The notes: generated from the letters alone by a model not told the origin. Numbered from the stretch's first letter, positions 1 through 11,035 are shown. The stretch is 64,000 nt of DNA from Dromiciops gliroides (GCF_019393635.1 NC_057862.1:417057669-417121668); one strand, 5' to 3'. Numbers and translations are program-made.

Positions 1-258
1 GCAATGAAACAGTCCTTTTCCCTTGTAACAATTAAGGTGCAAAGTTCTGAGGTAAGGAAAGGGGACATTCTAGGTATGGGAAAAATCCATCCTGTGCAAA
101 GACACAGATACAGGAGATGGAATGCCATGTATAGAAATTAGGAAGGAAGCAAGGTTGTCTGTAATGTATCAGGCATGAGAGAGAGCAATGGGAATTGAGT
201 CTGCAAAGTTAGGGTGGACCCAGTTTAAATGCTAAAGGGCTTTAAATACTAAATAGAA

Positions 259-368
259 GGGGGCAGCTAGGTGGTGCAGTGGATAAAGTACTGGCCCTGG
301 ATTCAGGAGGACCTGAGTTCAAATCCAGCCTCAGACACTTGACACTTACTAGTTGTGTGACCCTGGAA
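259..368 (+). mobile_element. SINE1/WALLSI-like tRNA-derived SINE, 3' truncated
   Basis: It has the full tRNA-related head (box A region, box B GAGTTCAAATCC) and the CORE start, then stops at GTGTGACCCTGG without an A tail and returns to L2-like sequence. Confidence 0.85.
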
Positions 369-1232
369 CAGGGAATGACATGGTAATTGTGCTTTAGAAA
401 TTTCAATTTGGCAGTTGTGTGGAAGATGGATGTGAGAGGAGAAAGATTGGAAGACACGAAACCAATAAGGAGACTACTGCAGTTGTAGTTGAGGTGAGAA
501 GTGATGAAAACCTTAAGTAGAGTGGTAGTCTTATGAATGGAGAAAAGGGGAGAGATAAGAAATGCTGTGAAGGTAGAATCCGTAAGACCTAGAATGTTGC
601 TTGTGGAGAGTAAGGAAGAGTTTAGGATAACTCTTAGGTTGCAAACCTGGCTGACTAGGAAGGTGGTATCCTTAAAAGAAATTGGGAAGTTAAGAAGAAG
701 GATGGATTTTGGAGTAAAGTCCCAGTTTGAACATGTTAATTTTGCAATGTCTATAGAAAATATAGGTAAGGCTATCTGACAGGTAGTTGGTAATGTAAGA
801 ATGGAGCTAAGGAGACAGATGAAAGCTGGTTATGTGGATTTGGAAGTCATCTGCAGAGATATGATAACTGAACCTATGGAAGCTCCTGAGGTTCCTGAGA
901 AAGGAGCAGTCTCAATATAGAACAACTGGGTTATACCCACACTTAAGGGGATGAGCATGAATGATGATCCCACAAATAAGAAAGAGAAGGAGAATTCAAA
1001 CAGTTAAGAAGAGTACCAAGAAACAGTGGTGTCATGGAATCCAAGGAAGGAAAGAATGTTTAAGAGGAGTGGATGTTCAATAAAGTAAAAAACTGCAGAG
1101 AGCTCAAGGAAGATAAAAAAATCTTTAGGGCTTTTCATAGTTCCTAGAACATAATAGGCATTTAATAAAGGCCTGTTTGATCGATCTAGCAGTAGTTAAG
1201 AGATTATTGGTAACTTTGGAGGGTGAAGGTTC

Positions 1233-1402
1233 TTTTCTTTCCTTGCTTTCTTTCTTCCTTTCTTTTTTTTTGTGGGGCAGTGAGGGTTAAGTGACTTGCC
1301 CAGGGTCACACAGCTAGTGTCAAGTGTCTGAGGTCAAATTTGAACTCAGGTCCTCCTGAATCCAGGGCTGGTGCTTTATCTACTGCACCACCTAGCTGCC
1401 CT
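1233..1402 (-). mobile_element. SINE1/WALLSI-like SINE with TSD
   Basis: A minus-strand SINE with a CTTT-rich tail on the left. It is flanked by GAGGGTGAAGGTTCT (1218-1232 region) and GAGGGCGAAGGTTCT (1404-1418), a TSD with one change. It sits inside the antisense L2. Confidence 0.9.
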
Positions 1403-3330
1403 GGAGGGCGAAGGTTCTAATCAAGTGAGGATGGGCATCATCAACCAGCTTGCAAGGGAATAAGGAAATGTTGTTCATAAGTGTGGATGACTTCCCTAGG
1501 AGTTTGGGTGAAATAGAGGATGATCGAAGGGGTGACAGGGTCAAATAAATATATTTTTTTTAAGGATGAGAGAGAGAAGGCAATGTTTGTAGGCATCAAG
1601 GAAGAAAATAGTAGATAAGGAGAGATTAAAGGCTTTAGAGAGATGGAGTGACAGAGAGAGATAGACAGAATGACCAGTGGGGCAGATTACAAGAGATGAC
1701 AGAGGGATGGGATCAAGAGTATGAATAGAGGACTTGAACTTGGCAAGGAGACTAGAGAAAATGAGAGGAAGAAGGGGAATGATGTAAAGGGATTTGAAGA
1801 TCTAGAACTGGGAAGAAAAGGGAATTTAAACTGAATGGCTTCAATTTTTTTTTCAATAAAATGGGTGAGGTCCTTTCCTGAGGTAGAGGTGGGAGGGAAT
1901 TGCATAGATAGTTTGAGGAGAAAGGTTTTGAATAGTTGCTGTGGATAGTGTGAGTCTATTAGGGAAGAATAAAAGAATTGTTATGTATCAGTGAAGGCCC
2001 AATTCAAATTAGATAGATAGCATAAATATGCAATTTTGTGACTTTTCCCAGGACCCAAGTAGGAGTTAAAACAGATTATAGGGGTAACCAGGATTGGAGT
2101 TTGGCAAAATATAAACATCAAAAGGGAGGGGAATAAGGGATTTGAGGGTAGAACATAGTGTAAAATTGAATTAAATATAGGGCCAAGATTTTGAAGGGAA
2201 GAAGTCAGTCATTCAATAAACATTTATTAAATGCCAACTGTGTGCTAGACACTGTACTAAGTGTTAGGGATACATAGAAAGACAAAAGACAGTCCCTGCC
2301 TTCAAGGAGTTTACATTATAATGGGAGAAGGCAGTACACAAAAGGAAACTGAAAAGATAGATGGGGAGGAGGGAAGGTACCCAGCCAGGGGCATGATGAA
2401 GAAGTCTGGAGGAGTGTAGCCTGGAGGCAAATTAAGAAAGAACTGACTTGGATATGCTCCTTAAATGGAGGAAAGTGAGTGTAAAGCAGAGGTGGTAGGC
2501 TGAGATGGCAGAGATGGAGTAGGGTGAGACTGCTTGTACTACTAGGCATGAAGAACAGGTTTAGGAGGAGTGAAGCAGAGGGAAAGATGAATGAATATGA
2601 GGTTATAGTCATAGGAAGGAATTTCAGATTTCTGGATCATGGAGAGTGAATATTTTGGGCATATTGAAGTCCCCAAGTGTAAAGGCAGGGGATGGGATGG
2701 TAAGGAAGATTGTGAGCCCAGTGCTGACTTCCTTGGGAAAGGAGAGAGAATGACCTAAGCACTAATAAAAAGCAGCAAATGAGATTTAGATAGAATAACA
2801 TGAATGGAATGAACCTTACAGGTGGAGAGATTACTCAGAGATGGTGGCAAAGGAAGGATATGTAAATGGCAATGAAGAGGAAGTGAGCAAGAAGAATGTC
2901 CACTCATCCTGACATAATGTGTTGATGGATATGACAGAAAGTGCATCCAGAACTAGGGAGGGTGGTCAGGGATACTATGCCTTCCTGTGAGGGGCAAAGT
3001 CCTGAGATTGCAAGAAGGTAGGAGTGTAAGAGATAGAGATTTAATATGAAGGGAAGTTTATTAACAACATAGTGGAGATTTTCTATAGGGCACTGTGGAA
3101 GTAGGGAGCAGAACAAAAGATGTGGGATGGGTAGGGCTAGGATGGATGGTAGTGAGGGAGTAGACAATTATAACAGAGGACCAGAGTTTTTAGTTTTCAT
3201 CTTGGTAGATGGCAACACTGAAACTCAGGGATTTGGAGCAAGGGGAAAGGGACTTTCTTTGCTAGCCAAAATACAGTTGATTATCTCATCCTTCCCAGTA
3301 AGCAATTAGTAACTCCTTCCCAGGTGATGA

Positions 3331-4260
3331 TGGGAGAGCTTGAGTTAATATTGATATAATTAGGTCATTAGAAGTAGCCTGGGAATAACTTATGAAGAAT
3401 AATGTATTAAGTTCTGGGGGGGTTTTCCTGCTAAAATTTAGTCTAATCTAGATGGGCTTGAGGATTTTTTTTTAATGTTTTACACTTAAAACTGAAAGCC
3501 TTAAAATAGTTCTATAGACACAACTCAGTAAATGACGTTTGAGCCAATAGCATTATTTTTTGGTCTGTAGTAGACCTTTAGTTAGGAAATCATTTCCTAA
3601 TAATGCTACTTCTTTTTTCTTTATTTGCTTTTTTTTGGCCTGTTGTTGGCTGTTTTCATTTCCAAAATTTTGTGGAAAAACTTTGTTGCATTCCTGCAGA
3701 GAACAGCAAACACCACTAGCAACATGCTAAATATCTAGTATATAGTTGGGAATGCTGTAAATCTGAATCAGAACTTGGGTGGCCAGTGAAATTAGACCTT
3801 TTAGTGTGGTTATGGGCATAGCTATGCATCAGAAGCCGGGATTCCTTAGGTTGGGTGTAGTCCACAAAAAAATAACTCTGCTACTAGCCTCGCTGGGGTT
3901 CCATCCAGGTAATGTCATTCTGATTCTTGGCCAGCCAAAACCCCAGCAGCAGAGTGTCCCAAATTAACAGTAATTATTCTGGAAGTCATTTCTGGCAGTG
4001 GCAAAGAGGTGGGCAACTGAAGCCTCTCCTTGATGCCCTTGAGCCCTTCCACTTGCAGCCCCTACATATGGTACCACTGGAGGTGTCCTCAACATCCTGC
4101 TCATGACCTTTGATGTCCAAAGGGCTCAGCTCTACATGGAATGATTCCTTTTGACAAAATGAATAATACCCAGAGCATTTCCTGATGTTTTCATAGAAGG
4201 GTACACTAGAAAAGCAGTCCTACCTTATTTTTTGACCATACTTAAATTATTTGAAAATGC
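3331..4260. other. Repeat-poor sequence, no gene recognised
   Basis: This stretch is low-copy looking and AT-rich. A 62-codon open frame (3779-3967) shows no domain or splice logic and is not called. It lies directly 5' of the candidate WD40-like exon, so it may be intron. Confidence 0.4.
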
Positions 4261-4261
4261 T

Positions 4262-4420
4262 TATGGTATAGTGGGATAAGTAGTTAGGTGAACAGACCCA
4301 GGGGTTAGAAGAAATGGGTCCTAACTCTAGTTTTGCCAGGAATTATCTATGTGACCTAGGACAAATCACTTCCCCTTTTGTGCTTTAGTTTCTTCATCTA
4401 TGAAACAGGGTTTGTGTGCT
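4262..4420 (+). repeat. MIR/Ther-type CORE-SINE
   Basis: It carries CTATGTGACCTAGGACAAATCACTT-like CORE sequence followed by the CTCATCTATGAAACAGG tail motif, and is diverged and old. Confidence 0.65.
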
Positions 4421-4484
4421 GTTGTTGTTTTTTAAACAGGATGGTCTCTGTTGTATGATGAATATTTTTGGGGGGGAATTTCAG

Positions 4485-4577
4485 GACACTACCATAAGAC
4501 TGTGGAACATTGAAAAGGCTGATCAAATTCCTATGTTGATAGAATACAGAAAAGTCCATGGTTTACAAATAATGCAG
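4485..4577 (+). CDS. Candidate internal coding exon, WD40-like
   Basis: A 93-nt (31-codon) open segment is bounded by an acceptor ending TTTCAG at 4484 and a donor GTTAGT at 4578, phase 0 on both sides. It encodes DTTIRLWNIEKADQIP and then about 15 further residues ending GLQIMQ. The T-I-R-L-W-N-I string fits the last strand of a WD40 blade, which usually ends in a W-D-like dipeptide; here it is W-N. The polypyrimidine tract is weak and carries a G-run. A MIR lies upstream and a SINE downstream, as expected in introns. I do not recognise the protein. It may belong with the terminal exon at 8938-9105, which is in the same phase and on the same strand, but that link is inference. It could also be an exon of an old retrocopy or a chance frame. 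Confidence 0.5.
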
Positions 4578-4753
4578 GTTAGTATTAAAGGAAATGAAGC
4601 TTAATGTCTCCCATTTTCTGGTTTTATAGAAATCATCTTAGTTGAGAAGCTAGAATTTACAAGACAACCTAGATCTCTATTGATTTAAAAAAAAAAAACT
4701 CTTTTATTACCAGGTGACTTATTTCTTTCTCTTATCTTTAAAAAGAGCAGTGG

Positions 4754-4903
4754 AGGGGCAGCTAGATGGCGCAGTGGATGGAGCACTGGCCCTGGATTCA
4801 GGAGGACCTGAGTTCAAATGTGACCCCAGACACTTAACACTTACTAGCTGTGTGACCCTAGGCAAGTCACTTAACCCCAATTGCCTCACCAAAAAAAAAA
4901 AAA
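4754..4903 (+). mobile_element. SINE1/WALLSI-like SINE with TSD
   Basis: Full-length copy with an A tail, flanked by AAAAGAGCAGTGG at 4741-4753 and 4904-4916. It inserted at the edge of the MIR that follows. Confidence 0.92.
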
Positions 4904-4909
4904 AAAAGA

Positions 4910-5050
4910 GCAGTGGTTCTGGAGTCAGAGAACCTGGGTTTAAATCCTGACTCTGATGATTACTAATGTGTGACTTAACCTACCTGTGCCTTAATTTGAA
5001 TTAGATAGTCTCTGAAGTCCCTTTCAGCTCTGGATCTATGAGGCTATGAA
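4910..5050 (+). repeat. MIR-type CORE-SINE
   Basis: It reads GGAGTCAGAGAACCTGGGTT, then TGTGTGACTTAACCTACCTG and a CTCTGAAGTCCC tail, typical of diverged MIR. The neighbouring SINE interrupts its 5' end. Confidence 0.65.
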
Positions 5051-5648
5051 TTCATTTTCTTTATAAATAGTCTTATTCTCCAACTATATGGATAAGTGTG
5101 TGTGTGTATGTGTGTGTTTATCCAAGGAATTAACCAGGCACCCTACACCCACACTCATGTCTCCAGTGTCATATGAAAACTGAGGTCAGAGATCCTTCAA
5201 CATCCTGTTAAAGGTATCTTTGCCACTGTCAGTAAAGCTTTTCCATTGTAGCCTCTTTCCTCCCCAGACCTATTAAAGCTAACAAACCATCTGACAGATG
5301 CGTTTCTGTTCTTCCTACAAAACCTACTTGCTTTTCTGGAACACCTCTTTAGGTGTGGGTGGAAGGAGAAAGGCAGATTTCCATCTTGTGATTCCTGGTA
5401 TCAGCTGGTTAGTGCTTCTGATACACCAAGACTGATGGCACCCTGTGCTGTCCCAGAGCCAGCAAAGTAGGTCCTCCTGGTCAGGAGCCAAGAGCAGACT
5501 TTATAACATGCTGAACAGCTGCCTTTGAGTTTCCAAATCTCTGTTTTCCTTGAAAATAATTAGGTATTTCTTTACTCCCTTCCTTAGGGATAGAATAGGG
5601 TTTTGGTGAAGTGCTAAAAATGATAGCTAGAGCATTCAGGACTAAGTT
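5051..5648. other. Low-copy sequence with a short TG run, no gene seen
   Basis: A TGTGTGTGTATG run lies near 5095-5120. The rest has no recognisable repeat or coding signal. Confidence 0.4.
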
Positions 5649-5667
5649 GTTTAAACCAGGGCTTCTT

Positions 5668-6756
5668 TAAAAAAAATATATATATATATATGTATATACA
5701 TTTATTTTATTTTTTCCAGTTACATGTAAGGGTAGTTTTCAACATTAATTTTCATAAGATTTAGAGTTCCAAATCTTTCTCCCTCCCTCCCTTCCTTTCC
5801 TCCCCTCTCTACAAGATCGAAATCAGGTTATATATGTACAATCCACAAGTGTTTTTTTTATCAGTTCTTTCTATGGGGGTGAATAGTAAGCTTCCTCATT
5901 AGTTCCTTGGGATTGTCTTGGATCATTGCACTGCTGAGAGTTGTTAAGTCATTCACATTTGCTCATTGAACAATACTGCTGTCACTATGCACAATGTCCT
6001 CCCAGCTCTGCTCACTTCACTATACATCAATGTTCATTAGTCTTTCCAGGTTTTTCTGAGATCATCCTTTTTGTCATTTCCTATAGCACAAGACCATTCC
6101 ACCACAATCATATAGCACAGCTTCTTCTGTCATTCCTCAATTGATGGACATTCCCTTGATTCTCAATTCTTAGCCTCCACAAAGAGTTGCTATAAATATT
6201 TTTTTGTACAATTTTCCCCCCTTTTCTTTTCTTTTTTCTTTTTCTTTCTTTTTTTACATATAAGGTATTTTATTTTTTCCGTTACATGTAAAGATAGTTC
6301 TCAAGCTTTACAATTTCAGATTTTTCTCCCTCCCTCCCCTCCCTCCCCCCCCAGACAGCAGGTAATCTGATATAGGTTATATCTATATATCTATATAGAT
6401 ATAGATATATATCTATATAGATATAGATATATATCTATACACACACATATATATATATACACATAATAACATTAATCCTATTTCTGCATTAATCCTGTTA
6501 TAAGAGAAAAAATCAGAGCAGTAATGCAAAACCTCAAAATAGAAAAAAAAAACAGCACCCAAAACAAAAGAAATAGTATGGTTCAATCAGCATCTATACT
6601 CCACAGTTCTTTTTTTTTTTTTCTTGGATTTGGAGATCCTCTTCTATCATGAGTTCCCTGGAACTCTTCTGTACCATTGCATTGGTGAGAAGAATATAGT
6701 CTATCACAGTAGGTCAACACTCAATGTTGATGATACTGTGTACAATGTTCTTCTGT
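5668..6756 (-). mobile_element. Two tandem L1 3' ends inserted in the hAT MITE
   Basis: Both pieces show the marsupial L1 3' end in antisense, including TTTTCCAGTTACATGTAAGG near 5710 and TTTTTCCGTTACATGTAAAG near 6275. The insertion is flanked by AAACCAGGGCTTCTT at 5653-5667 and 6757-6771, a 15-bp TSD made of hAT sequence. The first piece runs to about 6215; the second has its own T-rich tail at about 6220-6255. Two 3' ends inside one TSD mean either a nested second insertion near the 5' end of the first or a chimeric integration. Confidence 0.82.
6368..6465. repeat. AT-rich palindromic microsatellite
   Basis: Alternating TATATCTATATAGATATAGA units form a self-complementary ATAGATAT array, followed by CA and TA runs, inside the second L1 piece. 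Confidence 0.85.
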
Positions 6757-7211
6757 AAACCAGGGCTTCTTAAACTTTTCCCACTCACAACCCCTTTTCA
6801 CCTGAGAAATTTTTCACAACTCCAGGCATATAGGTATATAAAATAGGTAGACATAACCTTTTACTGTTGCCAAAATTTTCACGACTGCCACAGTTACATG
6901 ACCCCATGTGGGGTCACAACCCACAGTTTAAGAAGCTTTGGTTTAAACAATGTTTGTATGACTTGGTTTATAATGATTAAAGCTAGACAAAATCCTTATT
7001 TCTATATAAAGCCTATACAAATTAGTAGAACAGAAAGTACAAGTATGTGTGGGGTTTTTTCCCCCTGATTTTTCAGTGGGGATTGGAGTAGGGTAAGAAA
7101 GGTAAGAGAAAGGAGGCAAAGTTTTACAAGGTAAAAAGAAATCATATTACCCACTCACAACTTAAATTTAGTGTACGCAATTTAACTCATTAATTGTGAG
7201 GACAGTCTGTG

Positions 7212-7290
7212 TAACTCTAGAGTTCTTAACCTGAGGTCTGTGACCTTAAAAAAAATTTGACAAGTATTTCAAATTAAATTTTATTTTCAG
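7212..7290 (+). repeat. MER5-like hAT terminus, partial
   Basis: AGAGTTCTTAACCTGAGGTC resembles a MER5/Charlie-type end. The opposite terminus was not found. Confidence 0.4.
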
Positions 7291-7665
7291 ATGAAGACCT
7301 GTCTTCTCTCCTTCTCACTACCCCCTCCTCATCCCTTCCGCTCAGAAAGCACAAAAAACAAGACCCCTATTACACACGTCTAGTCAAACAAAACAAATTC
7401 CAGCACTGGCCATGTCCCCTAATGTATATTCCAGTCTATCACTTCTCTATCAGGAGGTGGGCAGCATGTTTCTTATGAGTCCTCTGGGATTGTGGTTGGT
7501 CATTGTGTTGATCAGAATTCCCACGTCTTTCAAAGATAACTGTTTCAATATAATTGTCATCCTGTGTATTATAGTTTATGCAGTTAACATTATCCTGAGA
7601 AGGGCTCCATCCCTGTGCTTCACCAGACTGATAGTCAGAGGGGTCCACGTCACAAAAGAGGTGCT
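7260..7665 (-). mobile_element. Old L1 3'-end fragment
   Basis: Antisense L1-like 3' sequence includes TCAAACAAAACAAATTCC, a GGTGGGCAGCATGTTTC block and CATTGTGTTGATCAGAATTC. The same series recurs at 35305-35740 and 52930-53965. Open frames on both strands here are not genes. Confidence 0.6.
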
Positions 7666-7698
7666 CTAAAACTTGTATTTGCTATAAGAACTTTCCCA

Positions 7699-7841
7699 GG
7701 GGGCAGCTAGGTGGCACAGTAGATAAAGCACTGACCCTGGATTCAGGAGGACCTGAGCTCAAATCCAGCCTCAGACACTTGACACTTACTAGCTGTGTGA
7801 CCCTGAGCAAGTCACTTAACCCTCATTGCCCCACAAAACAA
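7699..7841 (+). mobile_element. SINE1/WALLSI-like SINE with TSD
   Basis: Full-length copy flanked by AACTTTCCCA at 7689-7698 and 7842-7851. Confidence 0.9.
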
Positions 7842-7909
7842 AACTTTCCCAAACTTATTTAAAATTGAGTTCAGAATAAGATGAAAATGACAGAATTTTG
7901 AAGCAAGGA

Positions 7910-8135
7910 GAGAAATCTAGATCATTTAGTTCACCTCCCCCTCCTTTTACAGATGAAGAAACTGAGGTCTAGGGAGGATATGACAGGGTAAAAAGAGTCA
8001 AGCATTGGAACAGAAAGACTTGTGTTCAAATTCTGACTCTAATACTTTGGGCAGAAAATCACTTCCACTCTCTGGACCTCAGTGTTCTTGTCTGTAAAAT
8101 GGAGATAATACTGCTATGCTACCTATGCCACAGAG
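7910..8135. repeat. MIR/Ther-type SINE remnants, two orientations
   Basis: Left part (7910-7985) has TTTTACAGATGAAGAAACTGAGG in the reverse sense. Right part (7985-8135) has GACTTGTGTTCAAATTCTGA and TGTCTGTAAAATGGAGATAA in the forward sense. Confidence 0.55.
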
Positions 8136-8937
8136 CTGTATTGGGGAAAGTACACATCTTGAACTACATATAAAGTAGGTTGGTGTAATTGTTCCCAATC
8201 CCATTACAAACTCAAGGCAGCATCAGGATTATAATTTACACTTCCTAGTTTCCACACAAGATGTCTTTCCACTATATAATACCGCCTAGAGTCCTTCCCC
8301 AGAGTAAGACAAGCATGTTTCTTTGCTGCTAGTTCATTAGGTAGTTTCCAGGTGCAATAGCAATTTGGAAGGGTGCAGAATTGCCCCATAGACAAATATC
8401 AGACTGTTCTGGACTAGGGGAGGTTTGTCTTCCATCATGTAGTCTCAGGTCACAGCACACAGTGCCAAATAAAGGCTAAGTCCTAGAAATTTTCTGGTTT
8501 GTTTGGGCAGTGCCAAGAACTCAAATAGATAATTTGGGAATAGAAAGTCATTGCACTGTGTAAACCTGGCAGTGGTGTGCTGGTAAATGTTTAACAATTG
8601 GTTCTCTGGGAAAAATGTATGCATGACACACTTTTAAGTTTAATCTGGATTATTGATATTCTCTCCATCTCTTCCTTAATCTTAGACAATCAAGAAAACA
8701 ATAAATCAAGCCATGATTTGTACTCTTTGCTGGTTTCTGAGGTGCAAATCCTTATACTGCAAATTTAACAATCAGATTTTTCAGCCTGTCCAAACTGGTT
8801 CCAGCACACCCCTGAGACCTGGTCTCCAAAAGTGATTAGGTTGTAGGAATACATTCAAATTTAGCAGTTAAGAGATATACTTGTTTGTTAACCTCTGATT
8901 GACATGTCCTCTCTATTATTCAAATATTTTATATCAG
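8136..8937. other. Low-copy sequence upstream of the terminal exon
   Basis: No repeat or extra exon was recognised. It ends in TTTTATATCAG, the putative acceptor for the next feature. Confidence 0.4.
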
Positions 8938-9105
8938 TGTGAAAAATGTGAAAAGCCTTTCTCCCTTCTACAAATTGATGAGGAATTTGAACTGGTACCC
9001 AAATGTGTATTCTGTCGATTGACTTCTCCTTCAAGATATGCCTTGCCAGCGCCACCTGAATTTGGTGATGATGAGAAAGATATCCTGAAGAAATTGAAGA
9101 TGTGA
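8938..9105 (+). CDS. Candidate terminal coding exon with two CxxC knuckles
   Basis: After the acceptor ATATCAG (ends 8937) the frame is open for 55 codons and ends at TGA 9103-9105. Residues 1-4 are CEKC and residues 23-26 are CVFC, a CxxC-18-CxxC pair able to form a zinc ribbon or treble-clef-like site. An acidic/lysine-rich tail follows, ending DILKKLKM. The coding frame is phase 0 at the splice site, codon use looks normal, and AATAAA signals follow at 9241 and 9369. An in-frame ATG at 8899 lies in the presumed intron and is unlikely to be the real start. I do not recognise the protein. C-terminal zinc motifs after WD40 repeats occur in several trafficking and intraflagellar-transport proteins, which fits the WD40-like exon at 4485-4577, but the family assignment is open. 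Confidence 0.6.
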   Translation, partial: CEKCEKPFSLLQIDEEFELVPKCVFCRLTSPSRYALPAPPEFGDDEKDILKKLKM

Positions 9106-9262
9106 AGCCTCTGTCTATACCATCCTGGGGTATGCATGTGGTTTGTAGACTTGGGCCTTCCACATGAGTCCTGCATGAGTGAGCAGGATGGGCCAGTCTT
9201 GGGGGGATGACAGAACAGAACAGTGGTGATTCTATTCTGGAATAAATAGTATATTTAAGTGA
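9106..9262 (+). other. Putative 3' UTR with polyadenylation signal
   Basis: It follows the TGA stop and holds AATAAA at 9241-9246; a second AATAAA is at 9369-9374. The cleavage site is inferred. Confidence 0.45.
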
Positions 9263-9378
9263 ACAGATATAATAACTAGATTTCTTTGAGGGAAAAACTG
9301 AATACGAACTCTGCTAATGTTACTACGCTTTGCTCCGGTACACTTCAGCTGTTGCTGGTGAAAGATGAAATAAATAAC

Positions 9379-9925
9379 TGAGGAAACAAAGGTTTGAGCT
9401 TCCAAGCATATTGATTTATTAAGCAATGTGGTGCCAATTGCACAACAAATTGGGACCAGGCTTCCTCGGCTTTGGCAACAGAGCCTGAATACAGGGGTAG
9501 ACAGATTTTATGCATTAAAAACAATTAATCAAATTAAGAACAATTAACTGGAAAAAAAAGCCCAACAAGGATACAACATTAGGTAATCTGATTTCTAATT
9601 GGAGGAAAGATTAGGGGCTTTCCTAAATTGGGAGGGGGAAGAGGTGTCTTAGTCCATGGTCTGTAGTCAAAGGAACATGAAAACAATAATTGATTGACCA
9701 GTGTGGGGCCAGTTTTCATATGAGACATATGGGTTGCTTGAGATGTATAATTATGAGAAAATATCTTGCATCAATCTTCAGATCTGACTGAATTGCTAGG
9801 CAGCACAATCTAGGTCCTTAGGTAAGGATCTCTGAACAACAGGTAGAGGTGGTCCAGCTGCTCAGACACACAGGGCTAGGTTCAAACAATGCAACAAAGT
9901 TTTCTCACAATTCCCTATAACTGAA
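9379..9925 (-). mobile_element. LTR-like element, probable solo LTR, minus strand
   Basis: Read on the minus strand, it ends ...AATAAATCAATATGCTTGG, then CCTTTGTTTCCTCA, a typical LTR poly(A) signal and U5-like end closing in CA. A GCATAAAATC TATA-like box lies about 115 bp before the AATAAA. The 5' boundary (perhaps TGTGAGAAAAC near 9910-9990) and a TSD could not be fixed. No retroviral coding sequence is attached. Confidence 0.45.
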
Positions 9926-10620
9926 TAAAATTTTTCTCACAAGATAGAAATTGAACTAGTCTCCTAAGTGAATTAGAAAGGGAACTGAGCTAACTCTAGA
10001 ATTGAGTTGCAAGATAGTGAGTGTGGTTCACTCAATTCACCTAATTCCCTCATAGCTAAGGAGTTTGTAGAATCATGTTACTGCCTTTATGAGTATCTCT
10101 ATGATTATATTGACTATTTTGGTTAGGAGAGTCAAATGGCTTAAACTTCTAAATGTTCATAGACACTTAGCCTCATTATAATGCTGCCCTTGGGATCCAG
10201 AAATTGATTTATAATTAAGGCATCTTATAATGAGGTGGTTGGGGCATATTTGTAAAGAAGTTTCCTTAGATGGGGATCAAGAGAGATGATTCACCATATA
10301 GAACTTTACTCTTGAGTGAATATTGTTATAAGAGGTTTTACTATGTTTCTGTAACACAATGTATTTCATTGTTTTGTATACTAGAATTTCCATAGTTTTC
10401 AGAATAGGTATGTGTATGCATTATGCATGTGTACACACATCAATTAATATACATATTTAGAAATATATAGCGATATTCTATACACACATTATATATGTAT
10501 ATTAGTGCATGGTTTCACAGTAGAACTTAAAATTAGTTTGAAAAGGAATAAAATACTTCAGACAATTTTGAACTCCATACCTGAAAGGCACACGCTTTAC
10601 TTTTTAAAAAACTGTATTTT
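9926..10620. other. Low-copy and AT-rich sequence, no gene seen
   Basis: It includes imperfect TA/CA stretches near 10430-10500. A 100-codon frame starting at 10505 runs into the SINE and is not coding. Confidence 0.4.
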
Positions 10621-10767
10621 GGGGCAGCTAGGTGGCGCAGTGGATAGAGCACTGGCCCTGAATTCAGGAGTAGCTGAATTCAAATCCAACCTCAGACACT
10701 TAACACTTATTAGCTGTGTGACCCTGGGCAAGTCACTTAACCCTAATGGCCTCACCAAAAAAACCCC
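10621..10767 (+). mobile_element. SINE1/WALLSI-like SINE
   Basis: Full-length copy. Flanks AAAACTGTATTTT and AAACATTGTATTT suggest a diverged TSD. Confidence 0.88.
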
Positions 10768-10841
10768 AAACATTGTATTTGACTCAATTTTTCTTTCTTA
10801 CTTTTAATTTCATTTATAGTTTTGTAGTCATATATAAATGT

Positions 10842-10978
10842 GTGTGTGTATATATATATATATGTGTATATATATATATATATGTATATATATATCTGTG
10901 CCTTGCAGATTGATATTTAATAAATATTTTAAAATTAATTTAAATATTTTGTTCTGTTTTTTATTTCACATTATGTTA

Positions 10979-11009
<31 letters not shown>

Positions 11010-11035
11010 CATACACATATTCATATGTATGTATT
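10842..11035. repeat. TA/TG and TC microsatellites
   Basis: TATATATATATATGTGTATA runs at 10850-10895 and CTCTCTCTCTCTATATATAT at 10980-11008. Confidence 0.9.

Larger units (their letters stand above)
1..3330 (-). mobile_element. L2 (CR1-clade LINE) fragments, antisense, interrupted by SINEs
   Basis: The purine-rich plus strand reads like the antisense of a mammalian/marsupial L2 ORF. Landmarks include AGAGATTATTGGTAACTTTGG near 1200 (antisense of the RT segment around a VTNDLL-like motif) and GGCAATGTTTGTAGGCA near 1579. A CATTTATTAAATGCC block near 2220 is the antisense of an L2 3' terminus. All frames are broken, so this is a dead composite of at least two L2 copies; exact joins cannot be set by eye. 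Confidence 0.6.
5657..6940. mobile_element. hAT-type MITE split by an L1 insertion
   Basis: The left terminus CAGGGCTTCTT (5657-5667) and the right part (6761-6940, ending AAGAAGCTTTG) form hAT-like terminal inverted repeats: CAGGGCTTCTTAAACTTTT versus CAAAGCTTCTTAAACTGTG when the right end is reversed. A perfect 8-bp TSD, GTTTAAAC, flanks the whole unit (5649-5656 and 6941-6948). It encodes no transposase. The same MITE family recurs at 31781-31948. Confidence 0.85.
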
